A stretch of DNA of 64,000 nt from Mycteria americana (taxonomy: Eukaryota > Chordata > Aves > Ciconiiformes > Ciconiidae). Positions 24,601 through 39,600 of the stretch are shown here, piece after piece (within the stretch, counting starts at the first letter, position 1; every line of letters begins with the position of its first letter). The notes below the pieces were generated by a model. That model was not told the DNA's origin. It ran no database searches and was given only the letters and a program-made list of their open reading frames with translations. The position numbers and the translations under genes were made by a program. The stretch lies in the NCBI RefSeq assembly GCF_035582795.1, contig NC_134372.1, forward strand, positions 42,570,316 to 42,634,315, given 5' to 3'.

Positions 24601-27600
24601 GATAAGCACTAGCATTTCAAGTACAATTTCAGTCTATGTTAATGATTACCATTCAAAATATTAATAAAATTTCAGTTACGTTCACATGATGTCTAACCTG
24701 AGTGCTTAAGCAATCCATGTAGGTAGAACCGATCTCTGTATAGACTGGTTTCATAAAATAGCAACAAACTTGCATTTATGTCGTTTGAGACCAAGAAATA
24801 TAATAACATTGTGAAATGTAGCCAAGGGTTTTAAAGTATTCTGAAAATGTACCTATTGGAAAACAGAAATTACCCATGACAGTGAAAATTCAGACCAAAT
24901 TTACATGACCTCCAGCTCAATAATGTTGAACACATGAAGGATCTGGACTGCATACTGTTTACTTTTCTAGAAGAAAGAAAAATGGGTGCTATATTTTCCA
25001 TTCTTAGTAGCCAAAGATTTTATTTCAGTCAGTGAACCTTAATAATGATCCAAACTGAGAATATAGCAATTAGGACTGTAAAAGGCAAAATACTTCCAAA
25101 AGAATTGGAGAGTACGTGCCTTCTCATTGGAAGACTCAGATTAGAAGATCTTCCAAGCACTGGTAAATTAAAGTATTTCATGTGAAAGTTTTCATCTCAC
25201 CCATCCAAGCTTAATTCAAGAACACCTTAGAATACCTGTGAGATTACGGAAGAAACAGATCTGAGATTGATTACTGACCTCTCTTTTTACTGAGTATTCC
25301 TGATAGAAATAATATTACTATATCTGCTTTAGGGGTGAGTCATATATGTATGTATATATCACAACTATTTTACAAGAACAGGATTAAAATCAAACACTCT
25401 GAAATTAGGAACCATTAGAATTTAGACTGCCGTGCAACTCACGCTGCCCTGCACAGATGCACTCTGAATCTCTGGATCTCATACTGTCTTTCCAGGAAGC
25501 CTCTACCGTGTTCAGTGCTCACAGCACATGGTGCTTGCTAATGAGCATATTACAAAGTTTCCATATTTTACTTTATACTCATTCATCAATGTGTGGTTCT
25601 GTGCCCTATTTGCTGTGCTCTATTGAAACCGTTACTAGTGTAACTTTTTTCAGGACCTTTCTTTTTTCCTTGGCTATTCACCACTATCTGATGTAAATCT
25701 TTTATAAGATTTAACAGCCCCTTCAGATGAAGGAAAATATGTCTTCTATAGAAATTTTTATTTTTAGAAGGCTGTCTGACTGCTGATAACAAAAAGTCCA
25801 ACTCTGTTAAAACAGCTTTTCCACAGTCACTTTGAATCTGGAACCTCAAGTCCATGGGCATTAGAGTTTCTAGAAAAAACAGGTTGCAATAATATGTGTT
25901 CACTCTACTGTCTCCTCTTAAGGACAAATTGAGACAAATACCTAACGTATAAAGTTTCAGAACATGTTTCAGAAGTTTCAGAAGAAAGTTACTTCTGAAA
26001 ACATAAAGTTTCAGAAGAAAATAGGGTGCGTTAACCCTAATAAGAATTGAGCCCTGGAAAACTATTACTTAATTAAAACAATTCCTTTCCTGGTTTTTCT
26101 TGCAGACCAGACCTCAAAATGCTTTAATTTGCTTTTACTCATTGGAAGGGCCTACGAGTCCAAGGTATTAGCACAGATCTCAGCATCCTAGGCAGCCAGA
26201 AACAATTTCAGAGAGTAGCTTTATTTTCTTCTTGTTGTGGAAAAGATCTGGCTAATGTATGAACAGTCAAAGTCAGATTTCCTCTTTCATGGTCCTATGA
26301 GGATGTACTTTCTCCCGTTTCAGGAGGTGCTCTGTGTTCCTTCAAGTGCAGAGGCAGAAATTCTATCTGGCCTTTCAGTAAGTCATGTGTCAAAAGAGGA
26401 GGAGGTTTTGTCCATACCTCAAGACCTTGTGTAAGGGTTAGCCCTCGTCTCATTTGATTCTGACAACTGTCATAAAACTGTGCTATGTCAGTGGCCAAGA
26501 GAACAGTAAAGCTTAAAACTTTTCTAATAAAAATATCTTGAAGTATTAGACTGAACACTTGTCTTCTGAAAGTGTCTTTACATTGTGATAGTGGAGGCAA
26601 GAAACAGAACGAATGCATCCTGAACAACAGAATTCAGAACACGAAAGAGGGAGGATGAGAAGGTAAAAGTGGCAACCAGTTATACTCCTGTTAGAGCAAT
26701 ATTCTCCTGGTGCCTCAACAGAGTGGAAGGAATGAAGAGGAAATTATCTCAGACGAGTCAGGACAAGACATGTTAGTATCTATCACTTCAGAGAACAACC
26801 ACACAATGATGTAAGAAACTCGCAGCCTCCAGCTGAGTGAGTGCCTGTGGGGTAAATCCTGCACACCAGGCAAGCTGGGCCATACACATTTTAAGACCTT
26901 GGGCTACACCCCCTTCTCACGCATTGGAAAGTAGACACAATTATCGTAGGCAGATGAAGTGAACTTCCTCTCTGTTTCCTGGCCGGCAGCCAAAGCTGGA
27001 GCCCCTTCCTACCCAGCAGACTACAAGAGGGAATGTTTACAAAGCAAGAGCTGCATCAGTCAGGTCTCTTCCCTCCTGTATCATCCCAGCTATGTAGAAA
27101 AAGGGCAAAATCAAACTCTGGAAAAGTATTGGAGACAAAATACTGCAGGGCACAAAACCATATACTTTAAAGTCCCTGGCACTCAGCTGAAAAATAGTAT
27201 ACAATGTATAATGTTCAACCAAGTTTTCATCAGGAATGCAATACTATTGCAAAGTTGCGATTTTGCCAAAGTAATGAGCGTATAAAAAGTTTTCTATCGT
27301 ATTTTCAAACATTCATTATAAAGCCCTTCCTTAACAATCCAATAACTGAAGTCTGCATATACAGCCAAGTTATCAGACCTACAAATTTGGAAAGACCTCC
27401 AGTGCTAGTCTACTTAACTGGACGCATTCCAGCATCTTTTCAGCCAACTGGCATTTGCTCCCAAATTTACAGCTGGCAAACAACCTCCTTAAACATTTCC
27501 AGTTCCTCAATAGAACTGTTTAATGTCTACCTTTAACACACCAACCACCTGACTTCAGACACAACACTCAGCAGCTCTGACCGCAGGGCGCAGAGTTATA

Positions 27601-30600
27601 AAATTTACAGCTTCTTGAGTTCGAAAACCACAGACTCTACGGCTGGAATCTGCCAGATCTATTCTGAAGAAAAAGAACTGTGGCTTTCGCTTAGGGCACA
27701 AAATGTTAAAACAATGGATAAATTGAATTCTCCTGAGTAAAGAACCTTTTCCTTTTGCTGCTAATTTTGATTTCAAAGCTAAACCAATAAATTTTCTAAA
27801 CTAGCTGTGCATCTGCTCCTTTGTTTGAGATCTTTTTTTTCCCCATGGCTATCCTAAGTTTCCAATACAATACTCTATTTTGCAGGTCAAATTTTTGAAG
27901 AGCCTATCAACATTGTTTTGTTATGATTGACTCTGTGCTTTTCAGGTGTTTTTTATTGTAAGATGTGTATGTGAAGTTACTTGCAACACACTGAATTAAA
28001 AGAGTTTAATTTACACAAGATAAATTCTTCTTTCTTCCACAATATTCTGGCCAATGTATAGGAAAGCATACTAATGCCTGGCATGTAACAAGCTGAAAAA
28101 AAGACTCTTATCTCTGTGAAGGACTAATAGACATTTACAAATCACTTACAGAGTGAAGGTGAGCATAGAGAAAATGGCAGGTAAAGGAATAGCTGCTGTT
28201 TACCCATATGTGCTTCATGTATTTTCATCTTTACTCATTCTGCATGTGCAGAATTTACAAAATGGGCATGAGCCCAAACTTTGAATCCCAGCATACATGG
28301 TAGCTTTGATCTGAGTCTTCAAATTGCATCTACATTTCCTGGGTCACTCCAATGCTTTTTAAGTCTTTGATAATTTCTTTAGGTGGATGTAACAGAATTA
28401 AGCTATCTGTGGTGAGCCGTCAATTACACCAGTAAGGACAGACGGAGAAGTTTGTCTGTGTGGAAGACTAGTGCCTGGCTGTGTTACGCTTGCGAGATCT
28501 GCAGTTTTCATCCACTGTGAATCTACATGCTGTTTAATAAATATTGTAACATCCAACATCCTAAGCCCAATTTGTATTTCTCTGTTCAATCACGATTAAT
28601 TCCATTGAGTTTTATGAATCTACTCTGGTTTCAGTAGGATAAATCTAAGCATGCAGCATATGATGTTTCAAACAAGTCTTAAAACAGGACCGTTGTCTTG
28701 AATGGGCAGTTATTGGATGGGATCCTTGACAGTGGCTAAAAGCAGGAGCTTCAAAGGAAAGTGAGAGAACACCTGTTTGGAAAGCACCAGTAAAGGAAGA
28801 ATTACCCATTGGTTACTTAAGCCAAACCTTAAAACAAAAGGGGTTTTATCTCTTCAGTATTTCTAAAGTCACTTTAAACACAATCTTAACTAAAAGCTTA
28901 TGACAAACTATTGTTTTTCAAGAAAGTCCACTAAGGTCATTAAAAAAAAAAAAAAAGAGTATCCTTGAAAGGTCCTGTATGATCTCATTTCTACTTCAGC
29001 TGTTTCAAATTTATCTTCTGTTGTTATTGTGTCTTCATTTTTTTTATGTTCACATGCTAAATGTACAACCTTCAGGGATACTGTCCAGCTAATCTCTCCT
29101 CACTAAAGGAGAACCCTTTTATCCGTGGTATTGAATCAACATCTGTATCTTATAAGCACATCTTAGCTCTCTTTAGCTTACTTTCTCTTTAGGGGAAATC
29201 AGAACAAATTTATCATCTAGTAGCTAATAATAAATGTAATGCTTTATAACTGCAACTTGGCTTTCTCCCAGTGGCAGCCAGATCATCAGTAAAGTCATTC
29301 CACCTGGCCTCCTTTCTCTTTTTTCCCCCTATTGATAAAGAGGAAGTGATTTACTGGTTTTAATTAGACATATTCCTGCCTTGAAGCTCCATTCACCTTC
29401 TCTTCCTGTGAATGTCTGCCTCTTTGCAAAGTATCCTTTCCATCTGTTACTTACTGCTGTCAAAATAAACTATCTTTTTTCACAAAGATTTCACAATTTC
29501 TTGATTCAATATTTCACCAAGTTTGAGGTAAACTTCAGTGAGGATATTGATTCTCTCTCGTCCTGAAAAACTTTACAGCGCTTTCTCAAATCGTATTTGA
29601 CTTCTCAAATCAGTCAGTTCTTCATCCGTTTATTGATAGAATGGAAAACCAAATTATTAAACTCTCATGTTTTTAAGTTAGTTTATCAATCCCAGTCATG
29701 CAATACTTTTCATGCCCACATAACAGTTCAGTTTCTTTTGCCTTTTCAGAATCTTTCCCGTAATTTGAGTCAGTCATGGCGGGTGACTACTATTTCAACA
29801 AATGGATGTCATGAGCGAACCTCAGGAGAGTTCTGTATTGATAGAGCCCTGTGATGGCAATGTCCCTTGTGCCCTGCTAGCCTCTTCTGGAAAGTATTTT
29901 CAGCAGTTACTGGTGCCCACTTGCAGCCCTTATTTGCAAAGCTAGATAAATGAATGATGAATTTTCTGTTTGTTTCTCCTCAAGTTCAATATTTTTCAGT
30001 TAGCAGAAAAACACTGACAAGGTCTTTAAATTGAAAGTGCTGACCTTAGATTACCTATGACCAAGTGACAGATAAATGAGCTGAATATATTCAACTACAT
30101 TAAAAAAAAAATTCCAGCATGTTTCCATTTAAGATGAGAAAATTATGCTACAGAAACCATATTTTAAAAACCTGGTATTAATTTCTGATGCTAGATTATC
30201 ATTTAACTATCATATTTCTACCCCTTTGACCATTGTCTGTTATTTCATCTAACCTGAAACTGACCATTTGTGGAACTGCCTTCTGAACCCATGAATATTT
30301 TTCATTTCAGCTTTTGTTTGTTTCTACAAACCCACAATCACCAAAGTATCAATAATACTAACTTTAGAAGGATACAGATACACAGATTCTGAAGGGCACT
30401 GGTTTACTGGTTTTTGCCTTCCCTCCATCTGTGAAGTTAATTCTTGAACAATCCAGAAAGGGTTCTGATGAATTCTAATTCATGCATTTACACTTCCAGT
30501 AGCTGTGCTCAGAAAATACTAGTCCTACACATTTAATTCCATATTCATCTCACAATGTTCTTCTCCTCCTCAGAAAATATTTGGCCACTATAGTTTGTAT

Positions 30601-33600
30601 TTTTTCTCCCACAACCTAGTTAAATTATAGATTCACTGCCCTTTGTCTTCTTTGGTATGACTCATTCCCATAATTACATACATATAAGATATGTAAATAT
30701 ATATGTGTGTATTTATTTTTTTGTGAAATTCCAGGGTAAATAAGCACTTTATCAGTCTTCTTTTTCTCTGTTATCCATTTTTGAATACTGTTTAGGACTG
30801 CAAAGTCTGATTAAATGATACATGCTCAGCTGAACTATTGAAAAACCTGATAGAAAAATAGATGCAAACTGTACAATAAGATATAAATATAAAATTTCGT
30901 AGAACTGCAAGGCTGAACTTGTGATATGCAAGACAATAGGGAATTTTAAGATTTTTTTTCTTATTTGGGTTTCCTCCTTCTCTCTTAATACATGCTTCAG
31001 ATGTCTCTTTCAAGAAAATATTTTGGAGAATGACTGCATTTCAAAGGAAGCGATTGCCTTGAGCACAGACTTGCCAGACCTGTCTGGACCCATACCTGGA
31101 GAGCACTGGTCCCATTCTCTCCTGTGAACGTTGCTCAGAGGACGTGCGTAACCTGAACTTTCTGGATACGTGCAGGCTGATTTGCATTCAGAAACACAGT
31201 CGAAAACCTGGACTGTTTGAGTCACCACACAAATGTCTAGCAAAACTATGACTACAAAATTAAACAGGCACAAGCTGTGTTAATCTGTCTGTCAGATCAT
31301 AGTGGAACAGCAATAAATACACCTACAAAACCTTGTATTTTCTGCCCACCTGAATAATAAAATTTCCTGTATTTATGCATGCAATTTATTCAATTTCTCA
31401 ATGCCTGCAGTGTGTGTTTTTACAAGGGCTTGCACTGAATTCTTCTGGAAAAAAACGAATCTAGAAAATAAGTATTGAATTTCTTTTGAATACAACCTAA
31501 TTAAAAAATGAAAAAAAAAAAATCTAAACATTACAGGAAGAAGCTGAGGTCCAAACCCTGGAAAGCCTTATCTTACTGAAAATCAACTTAATTGGATAAA
31601 AAATTGCTGACAGGACTTTTTTTGTGTGCTTCTTTGAAAATTACAGATGAGAGAAAAATAAAAACAAAGCTACAATGTAGTACCCTTAAACATACCTTTT
31701 TTCCAGCCTTCTATCAGTTTCTGATATTTATAGTTGAAGTAGGATTTGTTTCATTATTACTGCTGCAAACAGATCTTCAGCAATATATGTGTTTTCTCAT
31801 AAAAGCATATTTCTTTAGTTTTCATTGGCATTTTTGCTGCTTAGAGTTATTGGAAAATCATAAATAATGCAGATCTCTAAACACACACAGTTTTGCATTT
31901 TTTTCAGAATTCAGCTTCTTGAATGTTGCTTAAATTATTGAAAGGAAAAAAAATCTTAACTACAGCTCATAGAGATATATAATTGGGGAATACGTAACTG
32001 TAACATTTTCAGTTGTAAGAATCCCTAGTTACCAATGCCAGTGGTGTAGGTATTTCAATAAAAATACAAGGGAAGTTTAAATAAGCTCTCATAGGAGCAA
32101 TAGCCTCCAGTTAAATGTTAAATCTTAATAAAACTGTTTAGCATAATTTGATAGGATGAAAATAGAAGTGTTATTTGGCATTAAAATTTTTTTCTTTAAT
32201 CTTTATTCTGCAAAGTATGTGCATGATATGCAGCCAAGTAAGTCATCTTGCAGGCAATTTATTATTCATACTTTAGCTCTATAATAATACAGTTCAATCT
32301 ACTTTGTATTATGACAAATAAGATTCCTGAGAGTTCAGTTTAACATTTCATAGTATTTGTAAGTGTGCTTGTTTCTTTGGTGTAAGGCTATTTTGGAGGA
32401 GGTTTGCAGACAGGGAAGCATGTCTGTAACTTGTAGACCAACCTCTTCCTTGGACTAAGCATCCCTATTACATATGTACCCATAATGAAAATTCTTCAAC
32501 TGAGAAAAAATGTTTTAAAAAGGCATTGCAAATTGTGACAGTAATTTGTGAAAATACACGCCCTTAGCCCACGTCAAACTGTCCATTCTAAAACATGTGT
32601 TCATCCTGAAGTACTTTAACATGTGTTCATGGTCCATGAACTTCAGTGGTTCTTAAAGATACCTTTAAGTACATTACTCAATCAGTATGAATAGCAGTAG
32701 GGTCTTCAGTATTCCAGATAAAAACTTTACTGAATAGTTGTGAAAGTTTAAATAATCCTTGAAGAATATATTTCATGTCACAGTCTATACTTACTGTGTT
32801 CCTTAGTTTAACAGAACAAAGCTGCATAAGGGAGACAGCATGCAGAGTTCTCAGCTAACCGCTCCTGCTAAACTTTTGCAGAAAGCAGTTTTCAGTTACA
32901 GTGTTATATGATGGGGCAAAGAACCACAGATTGCTGCCTCAGAGAACGGGTACAGCACTCACTTTCATGCTCCTCAAGTGCATGCCAGAGAAAGCGATGC
33001 GCTTGATAGCTGACCAGAGTATTGCTGGAAGTTGTGGGAAGGAATTGAATCCCTTCTGCGGAGGGCTCCTTCCTTTTCACAGGGAAGGAGTCATTGAAAC
33101 AGACATAACAGATGAGTTACAAAGCCAAGGATTTGCTAGGGCTTTCTGACAAAGCTGGCAAACTAATGTAGCTAACAGAGTAAAGCCTTTGGCGATTTAG
33201 TCAGAAATTGACCCTCAGATGTTCTGATGCATTTTAAAAGAAAATCTAGTAAAGTAAGCTAATGCAGAAAGAGATTTTTCTTAGAACTATTAGTGGCCAA
33301 TTTCAAAACTGTAACACTGGAACAAACCATATAAGTACCAAATTTACTTTCTACTAAATATGGTTTCCACACAGGACATCCGGCAGACAGAGTAGGTGAT
33401 ACAAATTTGACTGGGAGATAAACATATATAAAATTCATTATTTTAGATGCTATCACCAATAAAACTGAATCAACAGAAATTACACAGGAGCCTCTGTGTG
33501 GTACTTTGATCATCTGTGTCCCAAGGTAGATGTAAAAATGGCTACATGTGCCTGCAGTTTCAGAAGCATTATTTGAAACTGTTACCATTAAGCCTTGCCA

Positions 33601-36600
33601 TAATGTTAGATTTCATTTTTACATCACTGAATTTTATTGTATACCATCTATGGGATGCGTTTATAATCTCTATTACCATTGCGCGGCAACTGAGAAATAA
33701 TGCTATATGGTGTGGTTTATGCACCTTCCTTTTCACTGAATTTGTGACAGTTTACTAAACTTCAGACCTTGATAAACTGGTGAAAGGCCTTTCAATCTAG
33801 CATGACCACACAATTAAGTCTGAATATTATCGTGACTCAACGCCATTCTTTAATCTTGCTGAGAGCTACAGTGCAGAGCTAAAGCTGTCATTACAAATTC
33901 TGTACTAGACATCAAGGGAAGAATAAACAGAAGAAAGCTTACTTCAAAGACCAGCGTCTCATTAGTTGGTCCTGCTGCATATAGACTCTCTGGATGGTTA
34001 AAAGACCGTTGATAATCAAAAACTGTTCCAGCAAAAGAGAACTTTCCTGGCCAGTCGATTGTCCAGTCTCCTGTTAGATAATACTTTTTATTGAGGTTGC
34101 GCACTGCAAGGTAGCTGGTGGAGATTTGCATTTCGTGGAGCTGTATACTGCGTGCTCCTGCTGGAATAGTGACCACAGCATAGTAGTCTGAAATGAAAGA
34201 AGTAAGCAACAATTTTGCAGTTGTCATACAGATAGAGATGGCTTATCATTTTTGAGCCAATTTGAAATTTTTGCAGTTTAAAAGATATTGAAGACAGCTG
34301 TTCTGATCCACCAAAGTTACTCTCTTTTCACAAGGAGAAACCAGTTCTGTTTTTAACCCCCCTATGCAGCCTGTAATCAGAGTAACTCAGAGGTATTTCA
34401 ATTCCTGGAATTTTTCTTTGTGATTAAAGACAAGAAAAAGCAAGTTCACCTTAGAAAAATGCAGAACAGACTAATGGTGGTTTCACTGTAATTGTTTTAC
34501 CATGTTTCCCCTGTAGTTCCCTACAGTAGTTGGAAGGTACTACTTCCATCATGGACAAGGTTTTTGAGGTGAGATGATGCACTGGGATGCAGAGAGCTTT
34601 CACGAAGCCCTGTATACCACTGGATCTCCCTGCTGTAACCCATTGCACTCTGAGCATGTAGAAATCTCACTCATTCTACAGTCAGATGAGACACCACTGA
34701 CAATCTCCAACATGCACTGCACACAGCTAATTTCGCAGAGCATTCCGTTTAGATTCTAATTTTTCTAGCATTGTATCTCTGTATTACTATATCCTAAACA
34801 ATTTCCTGGCCTATATTACTGTAGTATTGACATGTCTTATGATCAACAGTAAATGGATCCTCAAAATACCCCCGTGGGTAAAGAAATATTATCTGCATTT
34901 TATGCCTGAGAAACTGAGGCATAGTGAGATTATTTCACAAGAAGCCTGTGATAGTCCACTAAAGACAAGTCCACCTCCCAGTGACTGGATCATCCATTGA
35001 ATCAGCTGGACAGCTTCCAGTCAACTTAATTTGAAAATGGACATGGAAATACTGTCATGTTTGGCATTATGCTGTGTATCGTTTTGTATATCTTCTACAG
35101 TCCCATTCCAGTCAGAGTTGTTGACAGCTATTTTTTCACTTGCCTGAATCCTAAAATCTCTTTTAAGAGGAAATTCACACGTAAAGGGAAAATGTGGCTT
35201 AAGAAACAAGAGGAATGCTTGCAAATTAACTAACCAAGACTTATGCTCATAGCTTTCTTGTTACCAAGAAACAGGAGAAATATGAACTCTCCTCTCACTC
35301 TCCCTGTGATTTTCAGTTCACATCTGGACTTTTAGCCACTGCCCTAATGAGCAAGGAATCATATATATTACATGGGGATACAGCAGAGCAATGAGTTGAT
35401 GATCATGTGGAACAGCTTTCCTTACCATTAGCTTTGTGCTGGATCAAGTATTGGCCTTTAAAGAACTTGCACGTTGAATTATCTCCTTTACAAACTCCAC
35501 AAGCATCCAATACAGCTTTGGAACCAAGTCCATGATCACACCCTACTTGCTGCAACCAAAAGGCACAAGTGAAGGACTCAGACACAAAGGAATTTGAAGA
35601 AACAGCTGCATTTTCCATAAAGGAGTCAATTGCCCACTTAAAAAAAATAAACATTAGGATTGTAAGAAACTTAATTTTATCTTACTTCACATATTCCATC
35701 AATGCAAACGTCGTAGTTATTTGGAGAACACAGGGTTCCGTCCTTCACTTTGCTGGACATTGCAAAGAAAAAGTCAAAGTCTTCAGCTGTGCAGTACAAT
35801 TTACATCTGTCTTCCTCTGGGGGGAAAAGAAACCAAAAAAACAAGACAAGAAAGTATTAGCAGACCTGCAGCACAATTTAAAAAAAAGAAGAAAAGCACC
35901 CTGCTATTGTTTCTTCCTGCGTCCTAGATGACAAGCTACAAGGATTAATTGTGTGTGGTGACATATTAGAACCCCAAGATGGGCAGAAATATAGCCAAAT
36001 ACAGTAGCTTATATTATGCTATTTTAAAAGAATATGTGAGTTTGACTGTCCACACATAGAATTAAGAATTCAAAACCAGTGCAAAAACATGCACATTGCA
36101 TTAGCTCTGCTGATGAGGCCCTGATTTCAGTTCCACTGGTCCACAGTTTCAAATTTCATTTTTTATTAAGAGAAATAGGAGATTGTAAGAATTTTATTTA
36201 ATTTTTAGTTAAAATTTGAAAAAGACATAAGATGGCACAAATGATCAGTTCAGCTGAGAGCTAGGACTGGGGCCAGATTTCCCCCTAACAAGAGTGCTTT
36301 TCCTCTAAAAAATCCCAACCATTGTCAATCAAATTTCTTCTTATATACGGATGGTATGTTATGCTCATAAAGGGCTGATTAATTCTACATAGACAAAACC
36401 AGTCATGCAGTTGTAAATATTGTCACAATTGGTGACATACACAATTTTAATACAAATAGTAAGTGCAACAAATAAAAAAGCATAAGAAAATTTTGAAGAA
36501 CATGAAATTGGATTCAAAATAATATCCTTTTATTCTTAAATAAGCAGCTGGATTTTCAATAGTATTTCTACAGAGGCAAGGCATCTGTAGCAATTTTGAA

Positions 36601-39600
36601 AACCAGATCATGTTTTCAGGACTATAAATGTAGATCTTGGGGGAGATTTTGAAAAGCAGCTAAGAGAGTAAGGACAGGCATTTTCAAGTTCAGAGTCACT
36701 TGGGGATGTCTTGCTTTTGAAAATTATGCCCTTTGTCCCTAATTTTAAGCTCCTATTTCTTTTACTAAATGCAGCCCCTACCTTTAAAACCAATGTAAGC
36801 TACCTTAATTTCTGTTAAACAAGATGCATTATTCTCCCTGTTATACAACATCCGTTGTTACATGCTGTGAGACCATATTTCCTCTTTTCTCTGTTCACAA
36901 TGGCTGTTAGGACATAGGTTTCTAAACACCCACGAAAACGTCTGCAAAGTCTTTTGAAGAAAATATAAGCAGGTTATGAATGAAAGTTACATGTATATGT
37001 ATGTGTGTATATATATATATATATATAATTATACACTTACTATCAAAAAAAGCAAATTTGTACAGGTACTAAATGAAGCAGATACAATGTGACATAATCC
37101 AGCCACTTTTATTCAAGTAGTAGCAATTGCAGCTACAAACTGTGCTTTCAAACTGCAGAAAATGTGTTGTATCTGATAAAAATGAATACTGATTCAAAAT
37201 ATTTGCAAAATTGAGATGCATAAAGTAAAAATAAACTTTGCTTGTACAAAAGACAAGAAATAGTTATCGAGACTTGAACTTTATAAAGATCTCTTAGTAA
37301 AAGATGACTTTAAAAAATGTATGCCAGTACATTGTTTGTTTTTCCAATTCTCATGGGACTATACCAGCAGAAAAGTCAAAAGGTTGATTTATTGTTACGT
37401 TTCGAAATCTGAGAACATTCCAAAGGAAGGAAGATTCTGGTAGTGTTATTGTGGGAGCTCACATTTCCCATGCTGAAAAATCCATGGAAATTGTTTTGTT
37501 TTGTTTTTACACTAACAGATATGTAATATAAAGTGAAAGAGAGGGGTAGCAACAGCCAGGGAGTCATGCTAAGGACAAAGATTTAAATTCACAACCAAAA
37601 TCAATTCTGCATGTTCATACAGGCAGTATCGCACAGGAGGCCGGATTCAACTGTGCTAGAAAGCAAACACATCTCCAGTAAGCCAACTGAATTTCTATTT
37701 GCTTACATCAGGGTGATATTTGCCCAAAGAATATGGATGAATTACAGCTTACAGCTCGCTTCCTGCAATTGCCTTTGTCCATCAGAGCTGTGGCATAATT
37801 ACCTTCCACTTTAGTATATGGCTTCCATTTGTAGTACCATCCCCGGAAAGGTTTGCTGTTGTATTCTGCACACTGCTGGGCACGGAAGTCCAAACTATTT
37901 GCTGGACATGGCTGATTATTACAAAGTTGATAAATACGACTGGAACCTTGGCAGAATTTTCCGCCATACTGGGGCCTAAAAAGAAGAAAAAAAAATTCTT
38001 TTGCAAAACCTACTTTTTGTGTGATTGGCATGTTACATGTCCATTAACAGAGAAAATGAGAGGACGTATTGTCTTAGGAGATGAGTATTTCTTATATGGG
38101 CCACTAATTTTCATAGTTCCTAAAACCAAGCAAAGCAGTTGCCATGAATTATCTACTTGGATCACTGTAAACTCAGCAAAGATGCAACCATCTAGAGGTG
38201 AGTCATGTTTTCACTAATTTCAATTTATAGGGCTATTCTGTATTGGCTGGTTTCAATCTTGTTATATAGCTATTTTTACTCTGCTGTAACCCAGGAATGA
38301 ACATGTGCAAAGAATTACCTATCACAATACAAGTTAATAAAGGATAACATAACACTGATCAAACATAAACAGAATGAATAATTACATTTAGTTGTTCATT
38401 TGTTTTGTAAATAATTTTGAAAAAATGTGCTTTTAAACAGTCAAAGGAAACAAGGACTGTGCACAGTTGTCCTGCTTTCGGAAAATGCTGGAATTCATGG
38501 AGAACTTTAAACATGTCACATCCACTTCAGCAAACCTTACCTGGGCATCTCCCTTAATTTTAGCCAGAATGAAAAGAGTATATTCTATTACTTTGCTAGT
38601 ATCTCATACTATCAGAATAATAGTTTTTAACTATTTGGTCTATGCACATGACTATAAAACAATGTAAAATGTAAGACTTGCTCTTTTTAAAGTGACTGAG
38701 AGGTCTCCCAAGCTGCTGAGAAACGTATTCACTCACTTTTGTCTTCCTTATGGATCTACATAGGAATTCACTGATGTTATTTTTGCAGTTTCACAATGCT
38801 CAGATATACATCTGCAAGCACTGAGCCAAATCTTCAAAACACCAAATTCTAAGAACTGTTTGTCTTATTATACAATTTCTTGCATCAAGTGAAAAGGAAT
38901 GTAACAATGCTGCACGTGCATACATTTATATAATGATTTTTAAAAATTAGGGAACATACATACTTGGAAGACAAGCTATGATTTTCAGTGGAGAGCTTGC
39001 CCATGTTACACACATATTAAGGGAAAAAATTGGAATAATATAAAAGATACTGAATAATAATATATTAACTAACAATAATAATTAATAATAATAGTATAAA
39101 AGATACAGTTGCAACAAATATAATTTGAGTTGTTTGTTTAAATCCCTAAACACTACATTATAACTATTCCCCATATCAAGTATTCCATGCAACTTCTCTT
39201 GACATGCATTTAACTGGAGTAATATGGAGACAGCTTGGTGCAACATGGATGAGAAAATCCAGGTGTTTTTTCTGTTTGCTTTATTACAAATTTTAACCCT
39301 CATATGTCCAACCCTCTAACCAAGCTGGGGCTTGGTTTTTATGTTTTGAATCAGCTTTGTATGTACGTAATATCTGGCTTTTCCAGAATTCTGGGCCACA
39401 AAACAGTCTTTCAAAGGAAGAGGTGGAAACCCACCTGCTATTCTATTTAAAATTGGGTTAAAGCACCAGCAAAATGTGTTGTGGAAAAAAACCCAACTTC
39501 CAGTGACTTTTCTCAAGGTCACCTACTAGCTACCCTGACACTGGGTATAACGGCAAAGGTCTTAAAACGAAGTCAAATATTCTGTCCTAGTTGGTGGCAA

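Larger units (their letters stand above)
23292..33942 (-). other. ADAMTS18: ADAMTS18 intron 16 (phase 0), the largest intron in the window
   Basis: The intron is 10651 bp between the spacer exon and the spacer/TSP1-2 exon. It contains an A/G-rich tract (23317-23358), a GC-richer patch with a 97-codon plus-strand frame (23498-23791), a poly(A) run near 28940-28954 and a palindromic fragment (28591-28645). The rest is AT-rich and shows no exon. Confidence 0.9.
35817..37802 (-). other. ADAMTS18: ADAMTS18 intron 13 (phase 1)
   Basis: The intron is 1986 bp. It contains a TA microsatellite (36992-37028) and a diverged repeat with 'ttttgaaaa' and 'cacttggg' steps (36592-36800). No gene was seen. 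Confidence 0.9.

Noticed and set aside
36992..37028. TA-rich run as a regulatory or origin element
   Set aside because: It is a simple microsatellite with no flanking structure.
39495..39545. Possible MIR 3' fragment (ctcaaggtcacctactagct)
   Set aside because: Only one block of about 20 bases resembles the consensus, too little to call.
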